Below are positions 46,178 through 55,500 of a stretch of DNA of 58,782 bases, one piece after another; positions within the stretch are counted from its first letter, which is position 1; each line of letters begins with the position of its first letter. The stretch comes from Colwellia sp. TT2012 (lineage in GTDB: Bacteria; Pseudomonadota; Gammaproteobacteria; Enterobacterales; Alteromonadaceae): the NCBI RefSeq assembly GCF_001440345.1, contig NZ_LJYX01000015.1:1-58782 (forward strand). Direction: 5' to 3'. Below the pieces are notes generated by a model. The model worked only from the letters and a program-made list of their open reading frames with translations. It made no database searches and was not told the origin of the DNA. The position numbers were made by a program, and so were the translations under genes.

Positions 46178-47341
46178 TCAGTTTTTGATTGGTACTATAC
46201 CGTCATTGACAAAAGATAATAGGTCCTCTGTTGATAACGCACCTAAACCTAATGAAGTTAAGGTTCTTCCTTCCTTATAAAAATCTCTTTTTAAAATGCC
46301 ACCACACATCTCTATTAAGCGATGACACTCAGGCATAGCAATATTCAATTTATCACCTAATGATGCTAATAAAACCAATCCCATAGGAACATCTTCTGTA
46401 ATGTAACGATTATCAAAACTATAGGGGCCAGGTGGTGATGATAATTTATAACTCTCAAATACATCTCTTGGGTTTTGCGTGAGATCTTCTTCGTTTCTAA
46501 ATAAACAAGCATCTAGATAAGGAATTTTTTCACATCCTAGAGCATTTAATACCGCCATTTTTTCCGCGTCCAATTTCTCTATCATCAGCCATGCCATGTC
46601 TGTCGAAAGTGCGTCTCTGTACATATATGGAACTTCATCAGGATGGTGTTTTGCACAATACTCAAGCATCGGGTACATAACATACATGCCCACTGTGTGA
46701 ACAATGATATTGGGATTATGTAGTGCTGATTCGAATATATGTTTTCGAACGTTGTTCATTTCAATGTTATAGGCAGGAAATAAACGGGAGGCAATTGCCA
46801 TGCCTTCAGTAGTTCTTGAAGCTGGAAAAAATGATAGAGAGTTTCTGACATTTTTGAATAAGACTTTTACTGTACCAGGTGAGACTATTCTTGCATCATT
46901 AGGGGTTGATTCACCCTCAGCAAAGATTGGATTATTATCGCAAAATTGATGATAAAACACACTTCCTGCGTATCCTGGGACTAACATGACCAATTGATCA
47001 TCCTGAAAATACGTTGCAATCCGTTCAGCTAAAGCTTGATGGTATGTAGTTTGAATGAAAATCATCACAACATCTGCTCCCTCAATCGCTTCTTTGGGAT
47101 CTCGCGTGATCATTTCCAATGGTTGGAAAGTTTTTTCGGCATCAACGGCACTGTCGGTAAAATGGCCATTGTTGGTGTTATTGACGCAATATATTCCTTT
47201 ATTGCTGACCATTGCTTCAAAGTGCTCATCATGTGTAATACGATTTGATGTCTTCAATAGTCTTACTTTATGTCCAGCCTCGGCAGCCATAAACGCACAA
47301 GCAGAACCTGCGTTACCAGCTCCAATTATGGTGATTTTCAT
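46178..47341 (-). CDS. octopine/nopaline dehydrogenase family protein (1)
   Basis: 387 residues. Rossmann NAD(P) site at the N-terminus (ITIIGAGNAGSACAFMAAEAGH), and the family's C-terminal domain with the catalytic His region (SALHNPNIIVHTVG) and YITEDVPMGLVLLASLG. Family enzymes reductively condense an amino acid with an alpha-keto acid, or run the reverse. Substrates cannot be told. Distantly related to the next gene, about 240 bp apart in the same direction. Confidence 0.85.
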   Translation of the reverse strand: MKITIIGAGNAGSACAFMAAEAGHKVRLLKTSNRITHDEHFEAMVSNKGIYCVNNTNNGHFTDSAVDAEKTFQPLEMITRDPKEAIEGADVVMIFIQTTYHQALAERIATYFQDDQLVMLVPGYAGSVFYHQFCDNNPIFAEGESTPNDARIVSPGTVKVLFKNVRNSLSFFPASRTTEGMAIASRLFPAYNIEMNNVRKHIFESALHNPNIIVHTVGMYVMYPMLEYCAKHHPDEVPYMYRDALSTDMAWLMIEKLDAEKMAVLNALGCEKIPYLDACLFRNEEDLTQNPRDVFESYKLSSPPGPYSFDNRYITEDVPMGLVLLASLGDKLNIAMPECHRLIEMCGGILKRDFYKEGRTLTSLGLGALSTEDLLSFVNDGIVPIKN

Positions 47342-47413
47342 TATTCTTCCTTTTAATGATTGATCTTATTTCAAGGGTTAAATACTTACCCTTTGAAACC
47401 ATAAAACAGTAAA

Positions 47414-47437
47414 TGTAGATGTGTAGATGTGTAGATG
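47414..47437. repeat. short tandem repeat, three 8-bp units
   Basis: TGTAGATG repeated three times in the spacer between the two dehydrogenase genes; possible slippage site. Confidence 0.7.
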
Positions 47438-47584
47438 TGGATTTAGAATAAGTTTTCTAAAACACTAGTTCAAAAGTACCTAATTCCAATAACTAAACTG
47501 ATTACTACAGGTAGTAAAATGGTCAGTGTAAATTTTGTGTCTTCATTATAGCGTATACTCTTGAAAGATGTCGGAATAGTTGAA

Positions 47585-48658
47585 TTAAAGGCTGTAGAGT
47601 TCTGTTACTGACAGGCCCGCAATACCGAGTGATTTTGGGGTGCGTAGCGCCTCTGCTGCATAGTCACGATTCATGAGTACCGACGTGATCTGAATGATGG
47701 CATCAATGCTCGGAGTATCTACGCCGACCTGCTTCGCCAGCCCAGACATGAACACAAGACCGTAACCTACATCCTCATTAATATAACGATGATCAAGTTG
47801 TGGTTGGGCAGGAATACCCTGAAAACCAGGCGCTTTTCGATAAGCTGAGCCATAGTTATTTTCCCGCATATAGCCCTGATGTATGCCTATTTCAGGATCA
47901 GAGAGGATGGTAATACCCAGACGCTCGCCGATGGCAATCCGTTCCCGATCGACAGCCTCAATGAGCCGTCCCACAGAATCGGTCACACCTTCTTCGTAGA
48001 ACAGGAAATCTCCTGCCCCTTCAATGCGTGCTGCGTTAGTCAAGGATACGGCAGGGTGAATGACGGGGTTGGCATTTTGCAGACTGGTTTGGATCACGTT
48101 GTGTGCTGGTTCCATTCCCGGATATACATCCGCAATCAATTGCAATATGTCAGCTGTATGTCGGCTAGGCAGCGCAGCCAGAAGATTGCCAGCTTTCAAT
48201 TTAAGAAATACATGCACTCGGCCCGCTTCGATCAGGCGAACGGCATACTGTAGAGTGTGGGTTTCCGCAATCCTTACAGAATCATCCTCAAGCCCCAGTC
48301 CAGCAGCTTGCTTGAATACTAGAGCACCTGCACAGGACCCGGGGCTAATAATAACGGTTTGTCCAGACTTTAGTTTGCCCGCACAGGCTTCACCGAATGG
48401 TAATGTGCTGAATGCAGGCCCTATGACATAAATAAGCTCGGCATCTTCTAACGCTTTATCGATGTCATGTCCTGCGTAGGCTACAGGGCTAAACCCCGAG
48501 ATATCTCCTTCTGCATAGATACCTCCTTGGTTGGCTATCGCCTCGATATTACTGGGAAACTCTGGAAAATCGAACAGCCTGACAGAATGCCCATGATTGG
48601 CGTAATCGAAGGCTGTAACCGAACCACCAGCACCGGCTCCCAATATCGTTACATTCAT
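47585..48658 (-). CDS. octopine/nopaline dehydrogenase family protein (2)
   Basis: 357 residues from ATG 48656-48658, which has AGGAGAG just upstream; the longer frame adds 34 residues with no support. Rossmann site VTILGAGAGGSVTAFDYANHGH; C-terminal NANPVIHPAVSLTNAA and YINEDVGYGLVFMSGLA match the family. Base composition is clearly richer in G+C than the neighbour paralogue, pointing to separate acquisition. Substrate unknown. Confidence 0.85.
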   Translation of the reverse strand: MNVTILGAGAGGSVTAFDYANHGHSVRLFDFPEFPSNIEAIANQGGIYAEGDISGFSPVAYAGHDIDKALEDAELIYVIGPAFSTLPFGEACAGKLKSGQTVIISPGSCAGALVFKQAAGLGLEDDSVRIAETHTLQYAVRLIEAGRVHVFLKLKAGNLLAALPSRHTADILQLIADVYPGMEPAHNVIQTSLQNANPVIHPAVSLTNAARIEGAGDFLFYEEGVTDSVGRLIEAVDRERIAIGERLGITILSDPEIGIHQGYMRENNYGSAYRKAPGFQGIPAQPQLDHRYINEDVGYGLVFMSGLAKQVGVDTPSIDAIIQITSVLMNRDYAAEALRTPKSLGIAGLSVTELYSL

Positions 48659-49158
48659 TAATTCTCTCCTCATTACATCGATTGAGTACAGGAATATATA
48701 CGCCCAATTTATCAAGTTCAACTTTGCATCAAAGACCAGTCTGAGGGTTGTATACCTCATTTTCAGATTTTACCTTGTATGTTTCATTGTATAACAAGGT
48801 CAGTTTAATGCACTCTTAAATGACGAACACCAAAAAAGTCTTTGATTATAGGAATAATAAAAGCCCTTTACCCTCCAAACTTCATACAAGTATGATATTT
48901 ATGTCAGCTATGTGATCGGAAAGTTGACCTTTCATATCTGTTACTACCTATGTCCTCTGTGCGCACCAAGAATACGTTAGATGGTGCTATTTATATCTGG
49001 TTTTTGAGGTTTTTAAGGTTTTTAAAAAGAAGAAATGTACGGGTACTGGATCATACTATCGTGCCTGCAATAACCATCGTCATTAAATCCCCCTGTGTCA
49101 GGATTGTTGTCGCCTCAATTAATTTTATAAATAAACAGGGTGCGGTAAGTTAAAGCGA
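48659..49158. other. spacer with probable IS end debris
   Basis: No gene seen. A segment near 48955 (TGCGCACCAAGAA) recurs near 45953 in the same orientation, so both may be remnants of one IS type; the OrfA fragment follows at 49159. Confidence 0.4.
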
Positions 49159-49539
49159 GTGGATTATCAAAGGTATTCAAGTCAATTTAAAAAAGCAATA
49201 TTAAACAAGCTTAGTCAAAGTGGTTTGTCAGTCCGAAAGTTTGCAGAGCAAGAAGGCATAAACCTCTCAACCCTGTATAGTTGGCAAAAGCAATTTAATA
49301 CCTCAGGTTTAAACGTGTCAAAAGTAAGTTCATCAGATAAGTGCTCAAGTGAGGAAAAGTTTGCAGTTGTATTGGAAACCGCAACACTATCGGCAGTTGA
49401 GTTAAGTGAGTATTGTCGAGTTAAGGGTTTATATCCTGAGCAAATCAGCACATGGAAACAAGCTTGTATCGCAGGCAACACCACAGCTAAGCAGACAAAA
49501 AGAATAAAGACAACACCTGAGCAATTGTTTTATTGTTAG
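49159..49539 (+). pseudogene. IS3-like transposase OrfA fragment
   Basis: 126-residue frame from GTG with two helix-turn-helix units (FKKAILNKLSQSGLSVRKFAEQEGINLSTLYSWQKQF and EEKFAVVLETATLSAVELSEYCRVKGLYPEQISTWKQ). The usual coiled-coil tail is lost: after AKQTK the frame ends abruptly (RIKTTPEQLFYC). No OrfB follows. A truncated element. Confidence 0.75.
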
Positions 49540-49678
49540 CCCTAACAACATAGCGATTACCTTCCGCTGCATGTAATTTGAAATTTTCTATAGTCAAGTT
49601 TTTCCAATTCTCGTTTAGTTTTCCAACCTTGAAACCAAAATCCTTAAAAGTTAGTTTTTGAGTAGCTTTAGCTGCCAT
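49487..49678 (-). CDS. small hypothetical, possibly truncated
   Basis: 63-residue frame (MAAKATQKLTFKDFGFKVGKLNENW...). The last residues are antisense to the transposase fragment, so the original 3' end was probably replaced when that element was inserted. No family recognised and no good ribosome site. Low confidence. Confidence 0.35.
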   Translation of the reverse strand: MAAKATQKLTFKDFGFKVGKLNENWKNLTIENFKLHAAEGNRYVVRANNKTIAQVLSLFFLSA

Positions 49679-49757
49679 TAGATTTTTAATTTTGGAACTC
49701 CAGTTGTTTTAATAAAATTAAAAGTGTATTTACTTTTTATTCGGTTATTTGTGGTGA

Positions 49758-50309
49758 TTACTTAAGACCATGTTTCATATATTCGCCTTTTACAATGAGC
49801 TGAACTTTAACAGGTGAATCTGAGGTGTTTTTCCAGTACCAACCATGAGAACCTGAAAATGGTGCAGTAAAACTCCCCTTCATTTCACCCAATGTTGCTA
49901 TGGCATAACTTTCAAAATATCCCGTAGTGTCACCTTCTGGTTCTCCATGCAAGTCAAAATACAATGTAGAACCATCAGTAATCCATTCGTATTCAAGTTT
50001 TTGATATTGTGTCATGATAAATTTGTATTCAACACCGCGCCCAGCAGGAACAATCACTTCGATTGTTTCTGTTGTACCTTTTGATTTTTCTGATGTTTTC
50101 TGTGTAGAGCTTTGAGCAGAGGTATTAGCTTTTTCGTGGTGAAAAATTGTTAAACCAAGTTCATGCCCTATACCTGTGGGATCGATGTTGTATTCAGCAG
50201 GTAATATAATGGTGAATAGCGTGACGATTGCGAATACTAAGCTGAACATTGTGTATTTGATCAGCGCTGCATTCGTTAATGTAATAGTTTGTGGAGTTGT
50301 TTGTTGCAT
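49758..50309 (-). CDS. membrane-anchored periplasmic protein of the metal-efflux operon
   Basis: 183 residues. One N-terminal helix (about 20-40), a Ser/Thr/Lys linker, and a beta-rich domain ending FTAPFSGSHGWYWKNTSDSPVKVQLIVKGEY, which looks GOLD- or beta-sandwich-like. Metal ligands are possible in the ELGLTIFHHEK segment. Last gene of the leftward efflux operon, 67 bp after the HupE-like gene. Probably an accessory factor; function not established. Confidence 0.7.
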   Translation of the reverse strand: MQQTTPQTITLTNAALIKYTMFSLVFAIVTLFTIILPAEYNIDPTGIGHELGLTIFHHEKANTSAQSSTQKTSEKSKGTTETIEVIVPAGRGVEYKFIMTQYQKLEYEWITDGSTLYFDLHGEPEGDTTGYFESYAIATLGEMKGSFTAPFSGSHGWYWKNTSDSPVKVQLIVKGEYMKHGLK

Positions 50310-50350
50310 CGTTTTATCTCTTAAAATAGGTAAAAGTTTAATACTTAAAA

Positions 50351-50382
50351 AATTAGTAAATTAGTAAATTAGTAAATTAGTT
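50351..50382. repeat. tandem repeat, four 8-bp units
   Basis: AATTAGTA repeated three times plus one imperfect unit, running into the 3' end of the HupE-like gene. Confidence 0.75.
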
Positions 50383-51075
50383 AATGAAATAGCCCGTCAG
50401 TTGAAAACCTACTAACGTAAATCCAGCACTCATCAGCAAGCAGTTAGTGTTCGTCGCAAAACGAGTAAAACTACTATGTTTACGCCAAAAGTTAATAATT
50501 AATAGGATGAAGGCTAAGGCGGTAAATTGACCTAGTTCAACCCCAACATTAAAGGCAATTAGATTGGCAATTAAACCGTCATCAGGTAGTTGAAATTCTT
50601 GTAATTTGGTGGCTAAACCAAAACCATGAAAAAGACCAAAGATCAGCACAGCTAACTTTGCATTGGGTGATTTACCGAAAAGCCGTTTAAAGCCACCTAA
50701 ATTGTCAAAGCCTTTATAGACAACTGAGAGGCCGATGATTGCATCAATTAAATAGGCGTTAACTTGAATGTCACTGATCACGCCATAAAGCAACGTTATA
50801 CTGTGCCCCAGTGTAAACATGCTGACATACAACAAAACATCTCGGCTTCTATATAAGAAGAAAATTACACCGACGAGAAACAATAAATGATCGTACCCCG
50901 TCACCATGTGCTTAGCACCGATATACAAAAATGGAATTATTTGTATGCCCGTATTCTGCTGCAAAAAGGCACGAGTACTCTCATCGACACCATGGGCAAA
51001 AACTTCGATAGGTAACCATATGGCAATTAGGGCAATAAAACTAAGTAAGCCATAACGTTGTGAAATATTAAACAT
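50377..51075 (-). CDS. HupE/UreJ_2-family membrane protein
   Basis: 232 residues from MFNISQRYG; this ATG overlaps the czcA stop by 8 bp, which indicates coupling and decides the start. Signal/anchor helix, then HMVTGYDHLLFLVGVIFF (conserved His/Asp metal motif), FTLGHSITLL and GLFHGFGLA, all typical of HupE/UreJ_2. About six helices. Relatives are linked to nickel, cobalt or similar metals, so it may assist the efflux pump's metal handling. Confidence 0.85.
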   Translation of the reverse strand: MFNISQRYGLLSFIALIAIWLPIEVFAHGVDESTRAFLQQNTGIQIIPFLYIGAKHMVTGYDHLLFLVGVIFFLYRSRDVLLYVSMFTLGHSITLLYGVISDIQVNAYLIDAIIGLSVVYKGFDNLGGFKRLFGKSPNAKLAVLIFGLFHGFGLATKLQEFQLPDDGLIANLIAFNVGVELGQFTALAFILLIINFWRKHSSFTRFATNTNCLLMSAGFTLVGFQLTGYFIN

Positions 51076-54000
51076 TAACTGTTTCCTTTGAATGAAATTT
51101 TTCTTTGTTATTATGTAATAAACGGTATAACGCAGGAAGAACAAATAGCGTTAATAGTGTCGATGAAATTACTCCACCAATGACTACCGTTGCTAGTGGA
51201 CGTTGAACCTCAGAGCCAATGCCAGTATTAAGCGCCATTGGCACAAAACCTAGTGAGGCAACAAGTGCTGTTGTAAGTACAGGTCTTAGTCTGGTCAAAG
51301 CTCCTTCAATAATAGCGGTATCTAATGCAGCACCGTCTCGACGCAAATCTCTGATAAATGACACCATAACCAAACCATTTAATATCGCTATGCCCGACAA
51401 CGCGATAAAGCCTACGGCCGCTGAAATTGAAAAAGGTATATCTCTTAGTAATAAAGCAAATATGCCGCCAGTTAGGGCCAAAGGCACACCGGTAAAGATA
51501 ATCATCGAATCTTTAAATGAGCCTAATGCGAAGAAAAGTAAACCTATGATCATGACTAAAGTAATAGGAACCACAATAGATAATCGCTTAACTGCTGATT
51601 GTAGTTTTTGATAAGTGCCGCCATATTCAATCCAGTAACCTGCTGGGATGTCAACAGATGTTTCGATTACCCGTTGAATATCCTGAACAAATGAACCTAA
51701 ATCCCTCCCCCTAACATTAGCGGTAACCACTATACGACGTTTACCATTTTCTCTGTTAACCTGATTTATGCCTTCAATTAAGAGTAGCTCAGCCACTTCT
51801 TGTAATGGCACATAGCTGTTATCAATCATTTGAATGGGCAAATAAGCAAGGGCATCAATATCGGTTCTTAATGCTTCAGGTAAACGTACAACAATATCAG
51901 AACGTTGATCACCTTGATAGAATTTACCCGCAACTGTCCCCCCTAAGGCGGTTGCTAACTGATCTTGTAACTGTTTTATGCTGATACCATACTTTGCCAG
52001 TTGCTCAAGCTTAGGATTAATGGTCAACATAGGTAAACCCGTAGTTCGCTCAACTTGAACATCTGCAATACCTTCTACGTTGGCAATTGCAGCATTTATA
52101 CTGCTTCCTAAAGCCGTTAATGTTTCAAAGTCATCACCAAATACTTTAATAGCAAGTTCAGCTCGAACACCTGCAAGTAATTCATTAAAGCGCATTTGTA
52201 TCGGTTGAAGAAATTCATATCGATTACCGGGTATCGGCTCAACAACTGCCGCTAATTCTTCGACAAATTGTGCTTTAGACTTATTTGGATCAGGCCATTC
52301 GCTACGTGGTTTTAAAATAATAAAGTTATCAGCAACGCTCGGTGGCACAGCATCTGTCGCAACATCTGCGGTCCCTATTTTTGCAAAGACCAGTTCTACT
52401 TCTGGCATTAGAGCAATTTTTTCTTCTAATATCTTTTGTAACTCAACGGATTGCGATAACGATGTGCCTGGAATACGTAAGGCATGCATGGCTATATCAC
52501 CTTCATCAAGGTTTGGCACAAATTCACTACCGAGTTTAGTCGTGGAGAATCCTGCTAAGCCCACCAGTCCAACCGCTAATACTACAATCAACCAACGAGC
52601 TTTAAGGGCAAAATTCAATGTCGGGCGATACAGTGCCAAAGATGACTTCATGATAATGTTGTCTTTTTCTTTAACAGGACCTTTAAATAAAATAGCGATT
52701 GCTGCTGGCACAAAAGTGACCGATAAGAGCATGGCGCAACATAAAGCAATCACAACCGTAATGGCCATAGGGTGGAACATTTTACCTTCAACCCCCGTAA
52801 GGGCAAAAATAGGTAAATAAACCACTGTGATAATAAACACACCAAACAATGCCGGACGAATAACTTCTTTCGTCGCTTCAAATACCAAGGTTAAACGTTC
52901 ATTGACTGGCATCGTACGGCCATTGACCGACGCTGAACTCAGCCTCCTCAAACAGTTTTCAACTATAATAATCGCACCATCAACCAGTAGACCAAAATCC
53001 AGTGCCCCTAAACTCATTAAATTAGCACTCACTCCCGCTTGTACCATGCCTGTTATTGTCATTAACATGGCAAATGGGATCACGGCAGCCGTAAGCAGTG
53101 CCGCTCGCATATTACCAAGTAGTAAAAACAACACCACGATGACTAACAAAGCGCCTTCAAGTAGGTTCATTTTTACCGTATCAAGTGTTTTTTCAACCAG
53201 TTTTGTCCGATCATAAACAGCAGTAACCGTTATCCCTTTGGGTAAAGAGCTTTTTATTTCGTCTAATTTAATGCCAACTGCTTTAGCTACTTTTTGGCTG
53301 TTTTCCCCGATGAGCATAAAGACAGTGCTCATCACCACTTCTCTACCATTTTGAGTTGCAGCGCCCGTTCTTAATTCTTTGCCTTCTTGTACTTTTGCCA
53401 CGTCTGAAATTCGGATCACACTACCATCGGTGGTTCTTAATGGAATATCAGCTAAAGCCTGCAAGCTTTGCACTTGTCCTGGAATACGTATTAGCCACTG
53501 AGCACCATTTTTCTCAATAAAACCTGCACCCTTATTGCTATTATTATCTTGGATTGCTTGAATAACATCTTGTTGACTAACACCAAAGGCCAATAATTTT
53601 TCAGGCTCAAAAGCGATGAGTATTTCACGTTTAAAACCACCAATGGGGTTCACTTCCACCACACCTTGCACTTGCATTAGCTGGGGTCGAATGATCCAAT
53701 CATGCACGGTTCTTAAATCCGTAGGTGTTATAAGTTTACCCTCATCATTGCGTGCACCAGGCTCGGCATCAACCGTAAACATGAAGATTTCGCCTAATCC
53801 GGTTGCTATTGGACCAAGCTCTGGCTCTAAGCCAAAAGGTAAATCTGATTTTGCTGACATTAATCTTTCATTAACTAGCTGTCTAGCAAAATAAATATCG
53901 GTTTCATCACTAAATATGGCGGTAACTTGCGCTAATCCATAGCGAGATACTGAACGTGTGCTGACTAAATTAGGTATGCCAGCTAATGCTGTTTCTAATG

Positions 54001-54202
54001 GATAAGTTACCCGTTGTTCTACTTCAAGTGGCGTATAACCTGGTGCTTCAGTGTTGATTATTACCTGAACATTAGTAATATCAGGTACGGCATCAATCCT
54101 TAGATTAGTAAAATTCCAAATGCCAAGCCCTGCAAAAGCGAGCACTGCCAGCATAATGATTGAGTTTCTACGGATAGAAAATCTAAGTAAATATTCGAGC
54201 AT
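51068..54202 (-). CDS. czcA: heavy-metal efflux RND transporter, CzcA type
   Basis: 1044 residues, 12 membrane helices and two large periplasmic loops. The helix-4 signature is DFGLLVDGAIIIVEN, matching the DFG-x3-DGA-x3-VEN pattern of divalent-cation (Zn/Co/Cd) pumps rather than the CusA Cu/Ag pattern. N-terminus LRFSIRRNSIIMLAVLAFAGLG is standard. Proton-driven export from the periplasm or cytoplasm through CzcB and CzcC. Follows czcB by 60 bp. Confidence 0.92.
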   Translation of the reverse strand: MLEYLLRFSIRRNSIIMLAVLAFAGLGIWNFTNLRIDAVPDITNVQVIINTEAPGYTPLEVEQRVTYPLETALAGIPNLVSTRSVSRYGLAQVTAIFSDETDIYFARQLVNERLMSAKSDLPFGLEPELGPIATGLGEIFMFTVDAEPGARNDEGKLITPTDLRTVHDWIIRPQLMQVQGVVEVNPIGGFKREILIAFEPEKLLAFGVSQQDVIQAIQDNNSNKGAGFIEKNGAQWLIRIPGQVQSLQALADIPLRTTDGSVIRISDVAKVQEGKELRTGAATQNGREVVMSTVFMLIGENSQKVAKAVGIKLDEIKSSLPKGITVTAVYDRTKLVEKTLDTVKMNLLEGALLVIVVLFLLLGNMRAALLTAAVIPFAMLMTITGMVQAGVSANLMSLGALDFGLLVDGAIIIVENCLRRLSSASVNGRTMPVNERLTLVFEATKEVIRPALFGVFIITVVYLPIFALTGVEGKMFHPMAITVVIALCCAMLLSVTFVPAAIAILFKGPVKEKDNIIMKSSLALYRPTLNFALKARWLIVVLAVGLVGLAGFSTTKLGSEFVPNLDEGDIAMHALRIPGTSLSQSVELQKILEEKIALMPEVELVFAKIGTADVATDAVPPSVADNFIILKPRSEWPDPNKSKAQFVEELAAVVEPIPGNRYEFLQPIQMRFNELLAGVRAELAIKVFGDDFETLTALGSSINAAIANVEGIADVQVERTTGLPMLTINPKLEQLAKYGISIKQLQDQLATALGGTVAGKFYQGDQRSDIVVRLPEALRTDIDALAYLPIQMIDNSYVPLQEVAELLLIEGINQVNRENGKRRIVVTANVRGRDLGSFVQDIQRVIETSVDIPAGYWIEYGGTYQKLQSAVKRLSIVVPITLVMIIGLLFFALGSFKDSMIIFTGVPLALTGGIFALLLRDIPFSISAAVGFIALSGIAILNGLVMVSFIRDLRRDGAALDTAIIEGALTRLRPVLTTALVASLGFVPMALNTGIGSEVQRPLATVVIGGVISSTLLTLFVLPALYRLLHNNKEKFHSKETVNV

Positions 54203-54262
54203 TTTTATTCCTTTACTTAGCTAAAAATTAGCTAAACCTTAATAAGCTTTTGTCAGTAACAC

Positions 54263-55498
54263 TTAGTGATCGTGTGATGCGCCAGATTTTTCTATATCGG
54301 CTTTGAGAATATAGCTATTCTTGGTGACGTATTCGGTACCAATGGAAATACCACCTAGTACTTCAATTTCATCACCCACAATTCGCCCTAATTCAAGCAT
54401 TCTTACTTCATACTCATCACCGACTTTGGCGTACACGACGGTAAAGTCACGGAAGCTCTGCAAGGCGTTACGCTTTACTGCTATCGCCACATCAAATGAG
54501 CCAATTTCAATTTCCGCACTCACAAATGAACCTTCAGAAAATAAAGACTCCGTATTATTGACTAAGACACGGAATATTTTTGCTTGATCACTTCTAATTT
54601 TTAGCACTCGGCTATCAATTTTACTGAGTTGTTTTTCTTCAACACCATTAATGCTTAACGTTGTTTTTGCGCCAATGTTCACCGTGGGTAAATCCATTGG
54701 GAAAACAGCCAACTCCGCAATTAAAGTTTCATTGTTGGTTATTTTGAGTAAAGCACGGCCTTTAGATTGTTCGCCTGAGGTAACATGAACAGCGCTAACA
54801 ATGCCATTTTGAGAGGCAAATATTTGGTATGATTGCAGGCTTTCGTTACTTTCTACCGTAAGGAGTAATTGACCTTTCTTAACTGTATCACCCAATTTGA
54901 CATGAACTGTTTTCACTACCCCTTCGAAGCGAGCATAAACATGACTGGTTGCATCGCTAGGTAAAACTAGTTTTCCATAAACTTTTACTGTTTCATGAAA
55001 GGTAGATGGGGTAACAACTTCAGTAAAAATATCCATTGCTTGTGCTATGTCTCCAGCAATTTTTGTCCGTCCTTCAAAGTTGTCATATTGCCAATTGTAA
55101 GTTTTCCCTTGATATTTAGCGGTGACAGAAACAATAAATGAGTGAGGTTCATAGATAACCATATCACCACGAAGATACTCTCCTTCTTGGTAGAAGCCTA
55201 TGTCATCTGTACCATCGCCTAATCGGATAAGCTTTACATTAAGACTAACCTTTGATGAATCAATTGCTTTGCCATCTTTTGTTGCCCATACACGAAATTC
55301 AGGAGGAACGCCTGTTTCGAAAATGGCTAACTCAATAGCAAAATTATCTTCACGTAACATTCGACCACGATTGGGTCCTTTCTCTGGTTCTGCCTCTTCA
55401 ACCTTTTGCTGAGAAACTGCGTAGCTTGAGAAACTTGCACTTAAGCTAACAAAACAGAGTGTGCTTATTAGCGCTAATATTTGAAATGTTGATCTCAT
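54263..55498 (-). CDS. czcB: RND efflux periplasmic adaptor, CzcB type
   Basis: 411 residues. Signal peptide (ALISTLCFVSLSASFSSYA), an N-terminal beta domain (about 45-145), lipoyl/barrel-sandwich halves (GVVKTVHVKLGDTVKKGQLLLTVES), and a membrane-proximal domain. The tail GASHDH has His residues that may bind metal. Links CzcA to the outer-membrane channel. It follows the TolC-type gene by 2 bp. Confidence 0.9.
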   Translation of the reverse strand: MRSTFQILALISTLCFVSLSASFSSYAVSQQKVEEAEPEKGPNRGRMLREDNFAIELAIFETGVPPEFRVWATKDGKAIDSSKVSLNVKLIRLGDGTDDIGFYQEGEYLRGDMVIYEPHSFIVSVTAKYQGKTYNWQYDNFEGRTKIAGDIAQAMDIFTEVVTPSTFHETVKVYGKLVLPSDATSHVYARFEGVVKTVHVKLGDTVKKGQLLLTVESNESLQSYQIFASQNGIVSAVHVTSGEQSKGRALLKITNNETLIAELAVFPMDLPTVNIGAKTTLSINGVEEKQLSKIDSRVLKIRSDQAKIFRVLVNNTESLFSEGSFVSAEIEIGSFDVAIAVKRNALQSFRDFTVVYAKVGDEYEVRMLELGRIVGDEIEVLGGISIGTEYVTKNSYILKADIEKSGASHDH

Positions 55499-55500
55499 GG

